Shown here: positions 42,091-51,479 of the stretch, one piece after another
Layout: every line of letters starts with the position of its first letter
Position numbering within the stretch: the first letter of the stretch is position 1
DNA from: Streptomyces sp. H39-S7
GTDB lineage: Bacteria > Actinomycetota > Actinomycetes > Streptomycetales > Streptomycetaceae
DNA: 64,000 nt
Direction: 5' to 3'
Assembly: GCF_027158205.1 (NCBI RefSeq)
Contig: NZ_JAPVLU010000016.1
Coordinates: 120,241-184,240, forward strand
Translations under genes and position numbers: made by a program
Notes under the pieces: model-generated
Databases searched by the model: none
What the model saw: the letters and a program-made list of their open reading frames with translations, nothing else
Told to the model about the DNA's origin: nothing

Positions 42091-44586
42091 TCAGGGGTAC
42101 GTCGCCCGGATCTTCAGCGCGCGCTGCAGGTCGTGGAGTTGGTCGGCGAGTTGGCGGCGCAGCGCGGGTACCGGGTTCGCGTCGCGCAGGCATTCGCCGC
42201 CCAGGCGCAGGGTGGAGGTGTCGGTGGCGGGGGTGGGGAAGGCGTGCCGGCCGGCGGCGGTGGCGAGTGCGGGGCCGCGGCGGGCGGCGACGGCGGTTGC
42301 GGCGGCGAAGTAGTAGGGCACGTATCCGTGCAGCAGTTCGTGCTGCTCCGGCTGCCAGAAGCCCTGGGCGGTGGCGGTGAACAGGTAGGCCGACAGGGAG
42401 TCGTCCCCGAACATCAGGGTCCAGGCGGCGTGTTTGGCGTGCGGGTCGGGCAGGGCGGCGCGGCAGCGGGCGGCGCCCTCCTCGCCGGAGGCGCTGGGGT
42501 CGCGGGTGAGTTCCGCGGCGATCTCGGCGGGGGTGGCGGCGCCGAGGACGGTGAGGCGCAGCAGCAGTTGCCAGCGCAGTTCGGGGTCGAGGGCGGGGCC
42601 GTCGGTGATGCGGCCGGCGGTGAGCCAGTCGCGCAGCCGTGCGGTGTCGGCTGCGGTGACGGCGCAGTCGATGAGGGTGCGGGCGGCGCTGAGGTGCAGG
42701 GCCGGGGAGCCGCCGTGCAGGAAGGTCCGGCAGACGCCGGAGAGCAGGGTGAGGTCGGCTGTGCGGCGGGCGGGGTCGCGGTAGCGGTCGACGAGCTGGC
42801 CGCGGGTGAAGGTGAGGACGCCCTGGACGATGGCGGGGTCCGTTTCGGCGGGGAGGTGCCGCAGGACCAGGTCGAGGTAGTCGCCGGGTGGCAGTTCGCC
42901 GTCGCGCACCAGGTCGCGGGCGGCGTTCCAGACGACGGCGCGGGAGATCGGGTGGGGCAGGCCGCTGAGGCATTCCGTGACGGTGGTCCACGACTGGTCG
43001 TCGAAGCGGATCTTGGTGTAGCTGAGGTCGCCGTCGTTGAGCAGGACCAGGTCGGGGCGGACGGGCCGGCCTTCGGGCAGCAGGGGGACGCGGGGGGCGG
43101 CGAGGTCCGCCGCGAGGCGTTCGCGCAGGACGAGCCGGCAGGGGTCGGTCACGGCGCGGTCGTACAGGCCGACGTCGATGTGGTGCGGGCGGCTGCCGGT
43201 GCGGGCGATGAAGGGTGCGGCGGCGGTGTCGAAGTGCGGCTGGAGGGTGTCGACGCCGGTGGTGCGCAGCCATTGCGCGGCCCATTTGCGGACGTCGCGG
43301 TCGGTGGCGCCGCCGAGGGAGTCGATGAAGTCGTCGAGGGTGGCGTTGCCGAAGCGGTGGCGGGCGATGTGGGCGTTGACGCCGGCGCGGAAGTCCTTGG
43401 TGCCGAGCCAGGCGACGAGCTGCCGCAGCGCGGAGGCGCCCTTGGCGTAGGAGATGCCGTCGAAGTTGAGCATCGCGGAGGCGGTGTCGGGGACCGCCTC
43501 CGGGGCGACGGGGTGGGTGGAGGGGCGCTGGTCGGCGTCGTAGCCGTAGGTCTTGCGGGCGATGGCGAAGTCGGTCCAGGTGGTGGTGAAGCCGGTGGCT
43601 TCGGCGAGGACCTGGTAGCCGAGGTACTCGGCGAAGGACTCGTTGAGCCAGATGTCGTCCCACCAGCGCAGGGTGACGAGGTTGCCGAACCACATGTGGG
43701 CCATCTCGTGGGCGATGACGACGGCCCGTTGCTGGCGTTCGGGGTGGGTGACGGCGGAGCGGTAGACGTATTCGTCACGGAAGGTGACCAGGCCGGGGCT
43801 TTCCATGGCGCCCCAGTTGAGTTCGGGGACGAACGCCTGGTCGTAGGAGTCGAACGGGTAGGGCTCGTCGAATATCTCGTGGTAGCGGTCGAAGCAGCGG
43901 CGGGTGGTGTCGAGGAGTTCGGCCGCGTTGCTCTCCAGGTGCGCTCCCAGGCTCCGGCGGGAGTGGAGGCCGAAGGGCAGTCCGGCGTGTTCGGTGCGGA
44001 TGCTGTGCCAGGGTCCCGCGGCGACGGCGAGGAGGTAGCTGCTGATGGGCGGCGTCGCGGCGATCTGCCAGTGCCCTTCGCCGGTGCGCTGCGAGACGCC
44101 GTTGCCGTGGACCGTCCAGGCGGGTGGGGCGGTGACGGTGACGTCGAAGACGGCCTTGAGGTCGGGCTGGTCGAACGTGGCGCTGAGCGCCGGGCTGTGG
44201 TCGAGGCCGAGCTGGGTGTACGTGTAGACCTCGCCGTCGGCGGGGTCGGTGAAGCGGTGCATGCCCTCGCCGGTGCGGGAGTAGTGCATGTCCGCGTCGA
44301 TCCGCAGTTCGTTGTGGGTCCGCAGCCCGGTGAGCGGGAGCCGGCCGTCGTCGAGGGTGCCGGGGTCGAGCGGGCGGCCGTTGAGTTCGGCGCGGTGCAG
44401 GGCTGCGGGCCTGAGGTCGATGAAGGTCGCGGCGCCGGCTTCGCGGGCGGTGAAGCGGATCACCGAGGTGGAGCGGAACGTCGCGTCCCCGCGGGTGAGG
44501 TCCAAGTGGATCGCGTAGTGGTCGACGTCGATCAGGCGGGCGCGGGTCTCGGCCTCGGCGCGAGTCAGGGCTGGCATGCCGGACAT
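42091..44586 (-). CDS. pepN: Aminopeptidase N (M1 family)
   Basis: An 831-residue zinc aminopeptidase. The zinc site is His293-Glu294-x-x-His297 with Glu316 (H-E-M-A-H and W-L-N-E-S). The exopeptidase motif is G-A-M-E-S at 259-263; most members have GAMEN, so the final Asn to Ser change is mild. The C-terminal ERAP1-like helical domain is complete. There is no signal, so it should be cytoplasmic and trim peptides from the N terminus. The start may be the ATG at 44586 or at 44577; ribosome sites are poor for both. The AraC gene lies 55 bases upstream on the same strand. Confidence 0.95.
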   Translation of the reverse strand: MSGMPALTRAEAETRARLIDVDHYAIHLDLTRGDATFRSTSVIRFTAREAGAATFIDLRPAALHRAELNGRPLDPGTLDDGRLPLTGLRTHNELRIDADMHYSRTGEGMHRFTDPADGEVYTYTQLGLDHSPALSATFDQPDLKAVFDVTVTAPPAWTVHGNGVSQRTGEGHWQIAATPPISSYLLAVAAGPWHSIRTEHAGLPFGLHSRRSLGAHLESNAAELLDTTRRCFDRYHEIFDEPYPFDSYDQAFVPELNWGAMESPGLVTFRDEYVYRSAVTHPERQQRAVVIAHEMAHMWFGNLVTLRWWDDIWLNESFAEYLGYQVLAEATGFTTTWTDFAIARKTYGYDADQRPSTHPVAPEAVPDTASAMLNFDGISYAKGASALRQLVAWLGTKDFRAGVNAHIARHRFGNATLDDFIDSLGGATDRDVRKWAAQWLRTTGVDTLQPHFDTAAAPFIARTGSRPHHIDVGLYDRAVTDPCRLVLRERLAADLAAPRVPLLPEGRPVRPDLVLLNDGDLSYTKIRFDDQSWTTVTECLSGLPHPISRAVVWNAARDLVRDGELPPGDYLDLVLRHLPAETDPAIVQGVLTFTRGQLVDRYRDPARRTADLTLLSGVCRTFLHGGSPALHLSAARTLIDCAVTAADTARLRDWLTAGRITDGPALDPELRWQLLLRLTVLGAATPAEIAAELTRDPSASGEEGAARCRAALPDPHAKHAAWTLMFGDDSLSAYLFTATAQGFWQPEQHELLHGYVPYYFAAATAVAARRGPALATAAGRHAFPTPATDTSTLRLGGECLRDANPVPALRRQLADQLHDLQRALKIRATYP

Positions 44587-44641
44587 GCTGCCGTACGACG
44601 GAGCGTCGTCAAAGTGCCGGCGCCACCACCCGGGCCGCGGG

Positions 44642-45556
44642 TCACGTCCCGGGGTGGTCCGCTGTCTGCCGGGCGATCCGGCGGGGGTCCAGCTGGTCGG
44701 TGGACCAGCCGCCGGGGACGGTGCGGTACTGCTGCTCGCGGAAGCGTACGGGGGCGGCGCCGACGCGGCGGGTGAACAGCCGGCTGAAGTAGGCGGGGTC
44801 CTCGTAGCCGACGCGGCGGGCGACGGCGGCGACCGGCAGGTCGGTGGCGGCGAGGAGTTCCTTGGCGCGGCCGAGCCGGATGCCGAGCAGGTAGTCCTTG
44901 GGGCTGCAGTCGGCGCTGCGGCGGACCGCGGCGCGCAGTTCGGCCAGGGTCATCCCGTGCCGGGCGGCGTGTTCCGCGATGGTCAGCGGCAGGAACGCGT
45001 CGCGGGCGAGGGCGTCGAGCACCCGGTCGCCGTCGCCGGTGGTGTCGGCGCGGGCGCGGCGCAGGGCGACGAGGAGTTCATGGACGGCGGCGGAGCTCTC
45101 GACTTCCAGGAGCGGGTTTCCCGGGCGGGCGGCGCGGGCTATGCGGGCGATGACGGCGCGCGGCCCGGTGGTGTCGCTGAGCGGGACGATGGGTCGGTCG
45201 GGCTCGATGTAGCCGAGTTCGGTGTAGGTGGCGGCGGCCGGTCCGGTGAAGTCGACGAAGCTCTCGTCCCAGCCGCTGCCGGGGTGTGGCGCGTAGTGGT
45301 GCTCGGCGTCGGGGGTGAGCCAGAGCAGGGTGGGCGCGGTGATCTCCACGGCGTCGCCGCCGCGGTGCCGGAACCAGCCGGTGCCGGCGCTGATGACGAC
45401 GGCGACGTGGTGGTCGATGGTGCGTGGCCCGACGGTGGGCAGCGCGCCGTGCTGCATGCCGACGCCGAGGCATACCAGGCCGAGTCGGTGGTGGACCGGG
45501 TTCGGGGTGAAGTAGCGCATCCATGTATGGAACATCGAGGACTGATCTTCGCTCAT
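44642..45556 (-). CDS. AraC-family transcription regulator
   Basis: A 304-residue regulator. The N-terminal 160 residues form a cupin-like ligand-binding domain (W-F-R-H-R-G-G-D-A-V-E-I-T-A-P-T-L-L-W-L). The C-terminal AraC DNA-binding domain has two helix-turn-helix units; the second is clear, D-L-P-V-A-A-V-A-R-R-V-G-Y-E-D-P-A-Y-F-S-R-L-F. It lies 21 bases behind the GH101 gene on the same strand, so it probably belongs to that operon and senses a sugar or glycan fragment. A weak ribosome site precedes the ATG, suggesting coupling to upstream translation. Confidence 0.92.
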   Translation of the reverse strand: MSEDQSSMFHTWMRYFTPNPVHHRLGLVCLGVGMQHGALPTVGPRTIDHHVAVVISAGTGWFRHRGGDAVEITAPTLLWLTPDAEHHYAPHPGSGWDESFVDFTGPAAATYTELGYIEPDRPIVPLSDTTGPRAVIARIARAARPGNPLLEVESSAAVHELLVALRRARADTTGDGDRVLDALARDAFLPLTIAEHAARHGMTLAELRAAVRRSADCSPKDYLLGIRLGRAKELLAATDLPVAAVARRVGYEDPAYFSRLFTRRVGAAPVRFREQQYRTVPGGWSTDQLDPRRIARQTADHPGT

Positions 45557-45577
45557 GGAGTGTGGCGGTTCGGGGTG

Positions 45578-48500
45578 CTATGCGGGGCCGAGGTCCGTGA
45601 CGGCGAAGGTGTCGAGGGAGAACTCGGCGGTGCCGCTGTCGCCGGTCTTGCGCAGCCCCACCCAGGCGTCCCCGCCGGTGGGGGCGGTGAACTCGTAGCT
45701 GTGGGTGGTGGGCACCCGGGCGGCGGGCAGGTCCGTCCGGGACAGTTCGGTGGTCTCCGGGCGGTCGGTGGCGGTGATCCAGGTGTACTGGCCGGCTTCC
45801 TCGTTCTCGTAGCGGAACGTGACGCGGTAGCGGTGGCCGGGGGTGAAGCGGGCGGTGTGCGGGACGGTCCGGTAGATCAGCCCGTCGTTCTCGCCGCGGG
45901 ATTTGAGGGACTGGGTGCCGTCGATGACGTCGTCGATCGCCTTGCCGTTCCAGCCTGCCTGAGTGAACGGGAAGTGCCGCTGCGCGATGTGGGTGCGGGG
46001 GTCGGTGACGTCGCCCGCGTCGCCCTTGACGAAGGCGCCCCAGCCCTGGGGGACGTTCTCGAAGTCCTCGTGGACGAGGGCGCCGGGGGCGCGGGTGGGG
46101 GTGGTGGCGACGACGCGGAGGTTGTCGAAGGTGACGCGGGCCGTTCCGGCGTCGGCGCGCAGGATGAGGGTGACGGGCCCGCCGCCTTCGGGGACGGTGA
46201 ACCAGGTGAACATGCGCTGCATGCGGGAGCCGTGCTTGCGGTCGGCGGCGACGTAGTTGCCCGCGGTGGACGTGTCGGTCCAGTTGGCGGCGGTGACGCC
46301 GTCGGCGGTGCGGATCTCCAGGGCGGCCCGGCGCCGCTCCCCCGCGGTGGCGCCGACCTCGACCTGGACGGAGGCCGCGTAGCTGCCGGGCCGCAGCCGC
46401 GACAGGCGCTGGCCGACGGCGGCGGCGGTGCCGGCGCCGATGACGAGTTCGTAGTCGCCGAGCGGGTTGCGGACGACGCTCGCCGGCCCGTTGACGTGCC
46501 AGTCGTCGAGCCGCCCGGAGTGGAAGCCGGGGTCGTGGATCGCGGTGCCCTCGCCCCAGCCGGGGGCGGCCTGGCGGGGTGCCCGGTCGCGGTGGACGGC
46601 GTAGGGCTGTCCGGCGGCGGCGGTCACGGTGACCGAGCCGTCCCTGACGGGCAGGTCCCCTTCGAAGCGGCGGCCCTGGTCGGTGAGGCGGTAGAGGCTG
46701 ACGGTGCGGGCCTTCGCCCAGCCCGCGGGCAGCCGCCACGTGGAGGTGCCGCCCGCGGGGTTGTAGTGGTAGAGCTTCGGCGGGTTCTTGGCCTGCCGCG
46801 GCTCCCAGGGCAGCAGGTAGGTGCCGCCGCGGTAGACGGTGCGGCCGTCGGTGGAGATGGTCTTCGTGCCGTCGGCGTCGGTGACGGTGGTCGCGGTGGG
46901 TCCCATGAAGGTGATCTCGTGGTCGGTCCAGGTGCGGATCGGGTACGCCTGGAGGTACTTGGCCGGCAGGTTCTCCGTCCAGATGGTGCGGTGGAAGGCG
47001 TTCCAGTCGGTCTTGCCGACCCAGCCCTCGAAGGTGCCGAGTTTCGCGGTGCCCAGCAGCGGCCACTTGTCGGCGAAGACGTCCTTCTGGTGGTGCCGCA
47101 CCATGCGGATGAGCTGGGAGTTGATGCCGCGCGAGGTGTCGCCGCCGTAGTCGGTCTCGTTCGCCCAGTGCGACCACAGGGAGGAGCGTTCCAGGCCGTG
47201 GCCCCACTCGCTGGTGACGGTCCACCCCTGGGCGCGCAGGTGGCGCTGGAGCCGGTCGGATGTCCAGCCCGACTCGCGGAACACGTCGAGGTAGATGGTG
47301 TTCAGGGCCGGGTGGGTCTCGTCGCGCAGTTGCTGGAAGCGGGCGGCGATGTCGCCGCTGATCAGGTCGCGGCGTGCGTCGATGCGGTAGGACTGGTCGA
47401 GCCAGTCCCACTGCTTGTTCGTCTTGTCGACGAGCTTCTCGGAGAAGGCGTTGGCGACCGGGTAGGACTCGGTGGCGTTGACGTGGACGGCGAAGTCGCT
47501 GTTCCAGCGGGCGCCGCGGGCGACGAGGGTGTTGAGGTCGGCGAGGCCGCCGGCGCGCTGGTTGTAGTTGCCGCCGTAGTCGGGGTGCGCGGAGTCGTGG
47601 CCCTCGGACTGGTACCCCTTGAGGAGGGTGAACTGCCGCAGCCCGTCGGTGGCCAGGGAGATCCGCTTGACGTTGTCGAGGGTGGCCAGGAACGGGTTGG
47701 TGGCCTGGCTGGCGAAGTTGAACGGGATGTGCGGGACGACCCGCAGGTGCTGGGTGTCGGCGCCGAGCGGGGTGACGGCGATGTCCCGCAGTGCGATCGC
47801 CGCGTCCTGCCAGTCGGTCTTCCCGTCGCCGTTGCGGTCCCGGGTGACGATGACCTTGGCGTACGGCAGCGGCTCGGTGTCGTTGGTGGCGGCGCCGGCG
47901 GCCCGGTGCGTCCACTGGCCGGGTGCCAGGCCGGCTTCGACCCAGCCGTCGCCGGCCAGGGTCTGGCGCCAGAAGCGGCCGTTCTCCCACGTGGTGCCCT
48001 GGGCGCCGGCCGGCTTGTCGTAGACGGTGTTGCTCTCGATCGCGGCGGCGAGCGCGTCGGTGGCGACGACCGCGTAGGCGCAGCCGGTGGCCGCCGCCTC
48101 GACGGGTGTGGTGGCGCCGACGCGGATGAGGGTGTCGCCGCTGGTGGCCTTGTCGAGTTGCACCTTCGCGGCGAGGAGGGCGGCTCCCGGCTGGTCGCCG
48201 CGCACGCTCAGCAGCCGCAGTCCGGGGATCTGCAGGGTGCCCACGCGCAGGCTGTCGGTGTCGGCGACGGCGGTGACGCGGAACTCGGTGATCCAGCCGT
48301 CGACGGTGATCTGCGCCTCGATGCGGGTCCCGCCGTCGAAGGCGAGGGTGTAGGTGATCCGGTCGGCGCGGACGGTGCTGGTGACGTGCGGGGTGCGGGC
48401 GGTCCCGTCGATGAGGAGGGTGCTCGCCGGGGCGGGCGCGCCGTGGAGGACGGCGCCGGTGCCGCGGTCGGTGTAGGACGCGACGCCGGGGAAGGCGGTG

Positions 48501-48670
48501 TGGACGCGGACGTCCAGGTGGGCCGAGCGGATCACTGCCTGACCCGCGGCGGCCGTGGCGGCGGTGGCGTGTCCGGGGACGAGCGCCGCGGCCAGGCCGG
48601 TGGCGGCGGTGGAGAGCACCACCGCGCGGCGGCTGGGGCCGGATTCCCTGCTGGTGTCGGGGGTGGACAT
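45578..48670 (-). CDS. Secreted endo-alpha-N-acetylgalactosaminidase (GH101)
   Basis: A 1030-residue exported enzyme of glycoside hydrolase family 101, which releases the Gal-beta-1,3-GalNAc disaccharide from serine/threonine O-glycans. A Tat-like signal (S-R-R-A-V-V-L-S, then a hydrophobic run) covers about residues 1-40. Residues 278-289 (D-R-N-G-D-G-K-T-D-W-Q-D) form an EF-hand-like calcium loop. In the catalytic barrel the candidate nucleophile is Asp462 (I-Y-L-D-V-F) and the acid/base Glu488 (T-S-E-W-G); I assign these by pattern. Two C-terminal carbohydrate-binding-like sandwiches cover about 690-845 and 860-1030. GAGGAG precedes the ATG. It lacks an LPxTG anchor. Confidence 0.9.
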   Translation of the reverse strand: MSTPDTSRESGPSRRAVVLSTAATGLAAALVPGHATAATAAAGQAVIRSAHLDVRVHTAFPGVASYTDRGTGAVLHGAPAPASTLLIDGTARTPHVTSTVRADRITYTLAFDGGTRIEAQITVDGWITEFRVTAVADTDSLRVGTLQIPGLRLLSVRGDQPGAALLAAKVQLDKATSGDTLIRVGATTPVEAAATGCAYAVVATDALAAAIESNTVYDKPAGAQGTTWENGRFWRQTLAGDGWVEAGLAPGQWTHRAAGAATNDTEPLPYAKVIVTRDRNGDGKTDWQDAAIALRDIAVTPLGADTQHLRVVPHIPFNFASQATNPFLATLDNVKRISLATDGLRQFTLLKGYQSEGHDSAHPDYGGNYNQRAGGLADLNTLVARGARWNSDFAVHVNATESYPVANAFSEKLVDKTNKQWDWLDQSYRIDARRDLISGDIAARFQQLRDETHPALNTIYLDVFRESGWTSDRLQRHLRAQGWTVTSEWGHGLERSSLWSHWANETDYGGDTSRGINSQLIRMVRHHQKDVFADKWPLLGTAKLGTFEGWVGKTDWNAFHRTIWTENLPAKYLQAYPIRTWTDHEITFMGPTATTVTDADGTKTISTDGRTVYRGGTYLLPWEPRQAKNPPKLYHYNPAGGTSTWRLPAGWAKARTVSLYRLTDQGRRFEGDLPVRDGSVTVTAAAGQPYAVHRDRAPRQAAPGWGEGTAIHDPGFHSGRLDDWHVNGPASVVRNPLGDYELVIGAGTAAAVGQRLSRLRPGSYAASVQVEVGATAGERRRAALEIRTADGVTAANWTDTSTAGNYVAADRKHGSRMQRMFTWFTVPEGGGPVTLILRADAGTARVTFDNLRVVATTPTRAPGALVHEDFENVPQGWGAFVKGDAGDVTDPRTHIAQRHFPFTQAGWNGKAIDDVIDGTQSLKSRGENDGLIYRTVPHTARFTPGHRYRVTFRYENEEAGQYTWITATDRPETTELSRTDLPAARVPTTHSYEFTAPTGGDAWVGLRKTGDSGTAEFSLDTFAVTDLGPA

Positions 48671-49010
48671 CGCACTCCTCACTAGGGCGTCACCACGGCA
48701 TGGCGGTGCCGCGGGACGCGCTGCCGGTGGCCGTGGACCGCACGGCCGGCGACTGCCGGTGCCGGGCGGCCGCTGCACGGCCGATCGGCCTTCACCTTGC
48801 GCTGCCGGGGCCCGGCGCGCCCATGGACAAAGGCGCGCCGGTGTTGGACTCCTGCTGCGGGCGCCGGATCCGCGGCGGCCGCGGGTGCGGTCCGCGATCC
48901 CCGTGTCCCCCTACGGAGGCACCACCAGTGGTTTTCGCGTCTCCTCCGGTACGGACGCGTAATCTCGAAAGGCCACGGGTCCGCACGGTGGCTGGCGGGG
49001 GGAGGTGGTT
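48671..49010. other. Divergent intergenic region
   Basis: These 340 bases separate the leftward GH101 gene from the rightward metallopeptidase gene. I see a GGAGG ribosome site for each gene at the edges. No convincing promoter hexamers, AraC-type direct repeats, hairpins or small genes were identified. Confidence 0.5.
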
Positions 49011-49898
49011 GTGACCGCGATCGAGCACGGGTTCCCGCACCTCGCCACGGTCCGGAGTTCGCTGACCGCGCTGTACCGGCGGCTGTCGGCGGACACGGTC
49101 GAGCAGTACGCGGCGAGCGTGCGCCCGGAGTCGGTGGAGTTCCCGCCGGACGAGGACCCGTACCTGGGGGCGCAGCGCGTGGCGCGCGTCATGCTGCAGC
49201 ACTTCCGGCTGCCGGACGCCCGCATGGTGGTGGGGTTCCGCGACATGGTGCACGCGGGGAGTGTCGAACTGACGGCGGGCCCCGAGTACTTCGTGGAGCT
49301 GCACGCACGCTTCAAGACCGACCGGCGTGACGTGGGCGCGGCGCTGGCGCACGAGGTCATGCACGTCTACCTGCACCGGCTGGGCCTGGAGCTGCCCGGC
49401 ATCCGGGACAACGAGATCCTCACCGACACCGCGACCGCGTTCCTGGGGGCGGGGTGGCTGCTGCTGGACTCGTACCGGGAGGAGCCGGCGATCCGGGACG
49501 ACCGGCTGATGATGTCGGCGTACAAGCTGGGGTATCTGACGCCGGAGGAGTATGGCTATGTGCTCGCGAAACGGGCGCTGGTCTTCGGTGACGACATCGA
49601 GCCGTGGTTCAGCAGCCCGCTGGCCCGCGACGCCTACCGGGCGGGGCTGGTCCTCGCCGAGCAGGAGCGGCGGCAGCCGCCGCTGCTCGCGGCGGGCTGG
49701 GCGGCCCGGCGCCGCTACGCCAGGGACCGGCGGGCGGGCACCGCCTCCCCCGAGGCCGGCTACGCGTTCGAGACGGCCGCCCCGCGCCAGGTCTCGTTCC
49801 CGTGCCCCACCTGCCATCAGCGCATCCGGGTCCCGGTGCGCGGCCGTGTCACCGTCCGCTGCACGCTGTGCCGGACGCATCTGGAGTGCGACACCTGA
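49011..49898 (+). CDS. HExxH metallopeptidase-like protein with C-terminal zinc ribbon
   Basis: A 295-residue protein I cannot name. A zincin motif H-E-V-M-H is at residues 114-118 and is followed by N-E-I-L-T-D-T-A-T-A-F-L-G (about 134-146), where Glu135 or Asp139 could be the third zinc ligand. The last 35 residues contain C-P-T-C and C-T-L-C pairs plus a final Cys, a zinc ribbon. No signal or membrane helix is seen, so it is probably cytoplasmic. It could be a peptidase like the ImmA/IrrE or SprT types, but these are not matched closely. The GTG at 49011 has GGAGG six bases upstream. It is convergent with gltD. Confidence 0.72.
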   Translation: MTAIEHGFPHLATVRSSLTALYRRLSADTVEQYAASVRPESVEFPPDEDPYLGAQRVARVMLQHFRLPDARMVVGFRDMVHAGSVELTAGPEYFVELHARFKTDRRDVGAALAHEVMHVYLHRLGLELPGIRDNEILTDTATAFLGAGWLLLDSYREEPAIRDDRLMMSAYKLGYLTPEEYGYVLAKRALVFGDDIEPWFSSPLARDAYRAGLVLAEQERRQPPLLAAGWAARRRYARDRRAGTASPEAGYAFETAAPRQVSFPCPTCHQRIRVPVRGRVTVRCTLCRTHLECDT

Positions 49899-49930
49899 CC
49901 TTCGTCCCGGCCGGGGCACGCGGAAAAGGC

Positions 49931-49975
49931 GACGCGGCACCTGCCCCCGTGGTCGGGGTGGGCAGGCGCCGCGTC
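49931..49975. terminator. Bidirectional terminator between the metallopeptidase gene and gltD
   Basis: A 15-bp stem with one A-C mismatch (49931-49945 with 49961-49975) and an inner CCCC/GGGG pairing, followed by TTGTT on the plus strand. Confidence 0.8.
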
Positions 49976-50018
49976 TTGTTCCGCACTTCGTTGTGCGGGA
50001 CAGCTGGGGTGGTGCGGA

Positions 50019-51479
50019 TCAGACGGCGACCGGGCGGTCCGTCGGCCGGACCGGGGCGTGCAGGGTGCTGTGGCCGGTCAGGAAGCGGTCCACCGCGCTG
50101 GCGGCCGAACGGCCCTCGGCGATGGCCCACACGATGAGCGACTGGCCGCGGCCCGCGTCTCCGGCGACGAACACGCCGCCGACGTTGGTCGCGTACTGCT
50201 GGTCGCGGGCGATGTTGCCGCGCGCGTCCAGGGCCAGGCCGAGCTGGTCGATCAGGCCGTTCTTCTGGTCGGTGCCGGTGAAGCCCATGGCCAGCGTGAC
50301 GAGCTGGGCCGGGATGGTGCGCTCGGTGCCCGGCTGCGGCACGAACTTCCCGTCCTGGAACGCCACCTCGACCAGGTGCAGCGACTGGACGTTGCCGTCC
50401 TCGTCGCCCTCGAACTTCACGGTGTTGACGGCGTAGACCCGCTCGCCGCCCTCCTCGTGCGCCGAGGTGACCTTGTACGTCATCGGCATCGTCGGCCAGG
50501 GCTGGTTGTCCGGGCGGTCCTCGGTCGGCCGCGGCATGATCTCCAGCTGGGTGACCGAGGCCGCGCCCTGGCGGTGGGCGGTGCCGACGCAGTCGGCCCC
50601 GGTGTCGCCGCCGCCGATGACGACCACGTGCTTGCCCGCGGCGGTGATCGGAGGGGCGACGAAGTCGCCCTCCTGCACCTTGTTCGCGAGCGGCAGGTAC
50701 TCCATCGCCTGGTGGATGCCGCCCAGCTCGCGGCCGGGCACCGGCAGGTCACGGGCCTGGGTGGCGCCGGCGGCGATGACGACCGCGTCGTAGCGCTTCT
50801 TGAGCTTGTCGCCGGGCAGGTCGGTGCCGATCTGGACACCGGTGCGGAACTTGGTGCCCTCGGCGCGCATCTGCTCGATACGGCGGTTGATGTGCCGCTT
50901 TTCCATCTTGAACTCGGGGATGCCGTAGCGCAGCAGGCCGCCGATGCGGTCGGCGCGCTCGTACACCGCGACCGTGTGGCCGGCGCGGGTCAGCTGCTGG
51001 GCGGCGGCGAGTCCCGCCGGGCCCGAGCCGATGACGGCGACGGTCTTGCCGGACAGCCGCTCGGGCGGCTGCGGGGTCACGTCGCCGCTGTCCCACGCCT
51101 TGTCGATGATGGTGACTTCGACGTTCTTGATGGTGACGGCGTCCTGGTTGATGCCCAGCACGCAGGCGGACTCGCAGGGCGCGGGGCACAGCCGGCCGGT
51201 GAACTCCGGGAAGTTGTTGGTCGCGTGCAGCCGCTCGCTGGCCGCGGTCCAGTCCTCGCGGTAGGCGTAGTCGTTCCACTCGGGGATGAGGTTTCCGAGC
51301 GGACAGCCGTTGTGGCAGAACGGGATGCCGCAGTCCATGCAGCGGCCGGCCTGCTTGCTGATGATCGGCAGCAGCCCGCCGGGAACGTAGACCTCGTTCC
51401 AGTCCTGCTTGCGCTCCTCGACGGGACGCCGGTCGCACAGCTGGCGGGGCGTGGTGAGGAAGCCCTTGGGGTCAGCCAT
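50019..51479 (-). CDS. gltD: Glutamate synthase small subunit
   Basis: A 486-residue NADPH-dependent electron-feeding subunit. The N-terminal domain has cysteines for iron-sulfur clusters ([11 protein letters not shown] and [12 protein letters not shown]). FAD and NADPH Rossmann motifs follow ([14 protein letters not shown] and [12 protein letters not shown]). It passes electrons to GltB, which makes two glutamates from glutamine and 2-oxoglutarate. Its ATG overlaps the gltB stop by 8 bases, so the pair is translationally coupled. Confidence 0.98.
   Translation of the reverse strand: MADPKGFLTTPRQLCDRRPVEERKQDWNEVYVPGGLLPIISKQAGRCMDCGIPFCHNGCPLGNLIPEWNDYAYREDWTAASERLHATNNFPEFTGRLCPAPCESACVLGINQDAVTIKNVEVTIIDKAWDSGDVTPQPPERLSGKTVAVIGSGPAGLAAAQQLTRAGHTVAVYERADRIGGLLRYGIPEFKMEKRHINRRIEQMRAEGTKFRTGVQIGTDLPGDKLKKRYDAVVIAAGATQARDLPVPGRELGGIHQAMEYLPLANKVQEGDFVAPPITAAGKHVVVIGGGDTGADCVGTAHRQGAASVTQLEIMPRPTEDRPDNQPWPTMPMTYKVTSAHEEGGERVYAVNTVKFEGDEDGNVQSLHLVEVAFQDGKFVPQPGTERTIPAQLVTLAMGFTGTDQKNGLIDQLGLALDARGNIARDQQYATNVGGVFVAGDAGRGQSLIVWAIAEGRSAASAVDRFLTGHSTLHAPVRPTDRPVAV

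Noticed and set aside
44576..48685. A 1369-codon plus-strand frame opposite AraC and GH101
   Set aside because: It is an antisense shadow rich in Gly, Val, Ala and Asp; the minus strand carries proteins with clear motifs.
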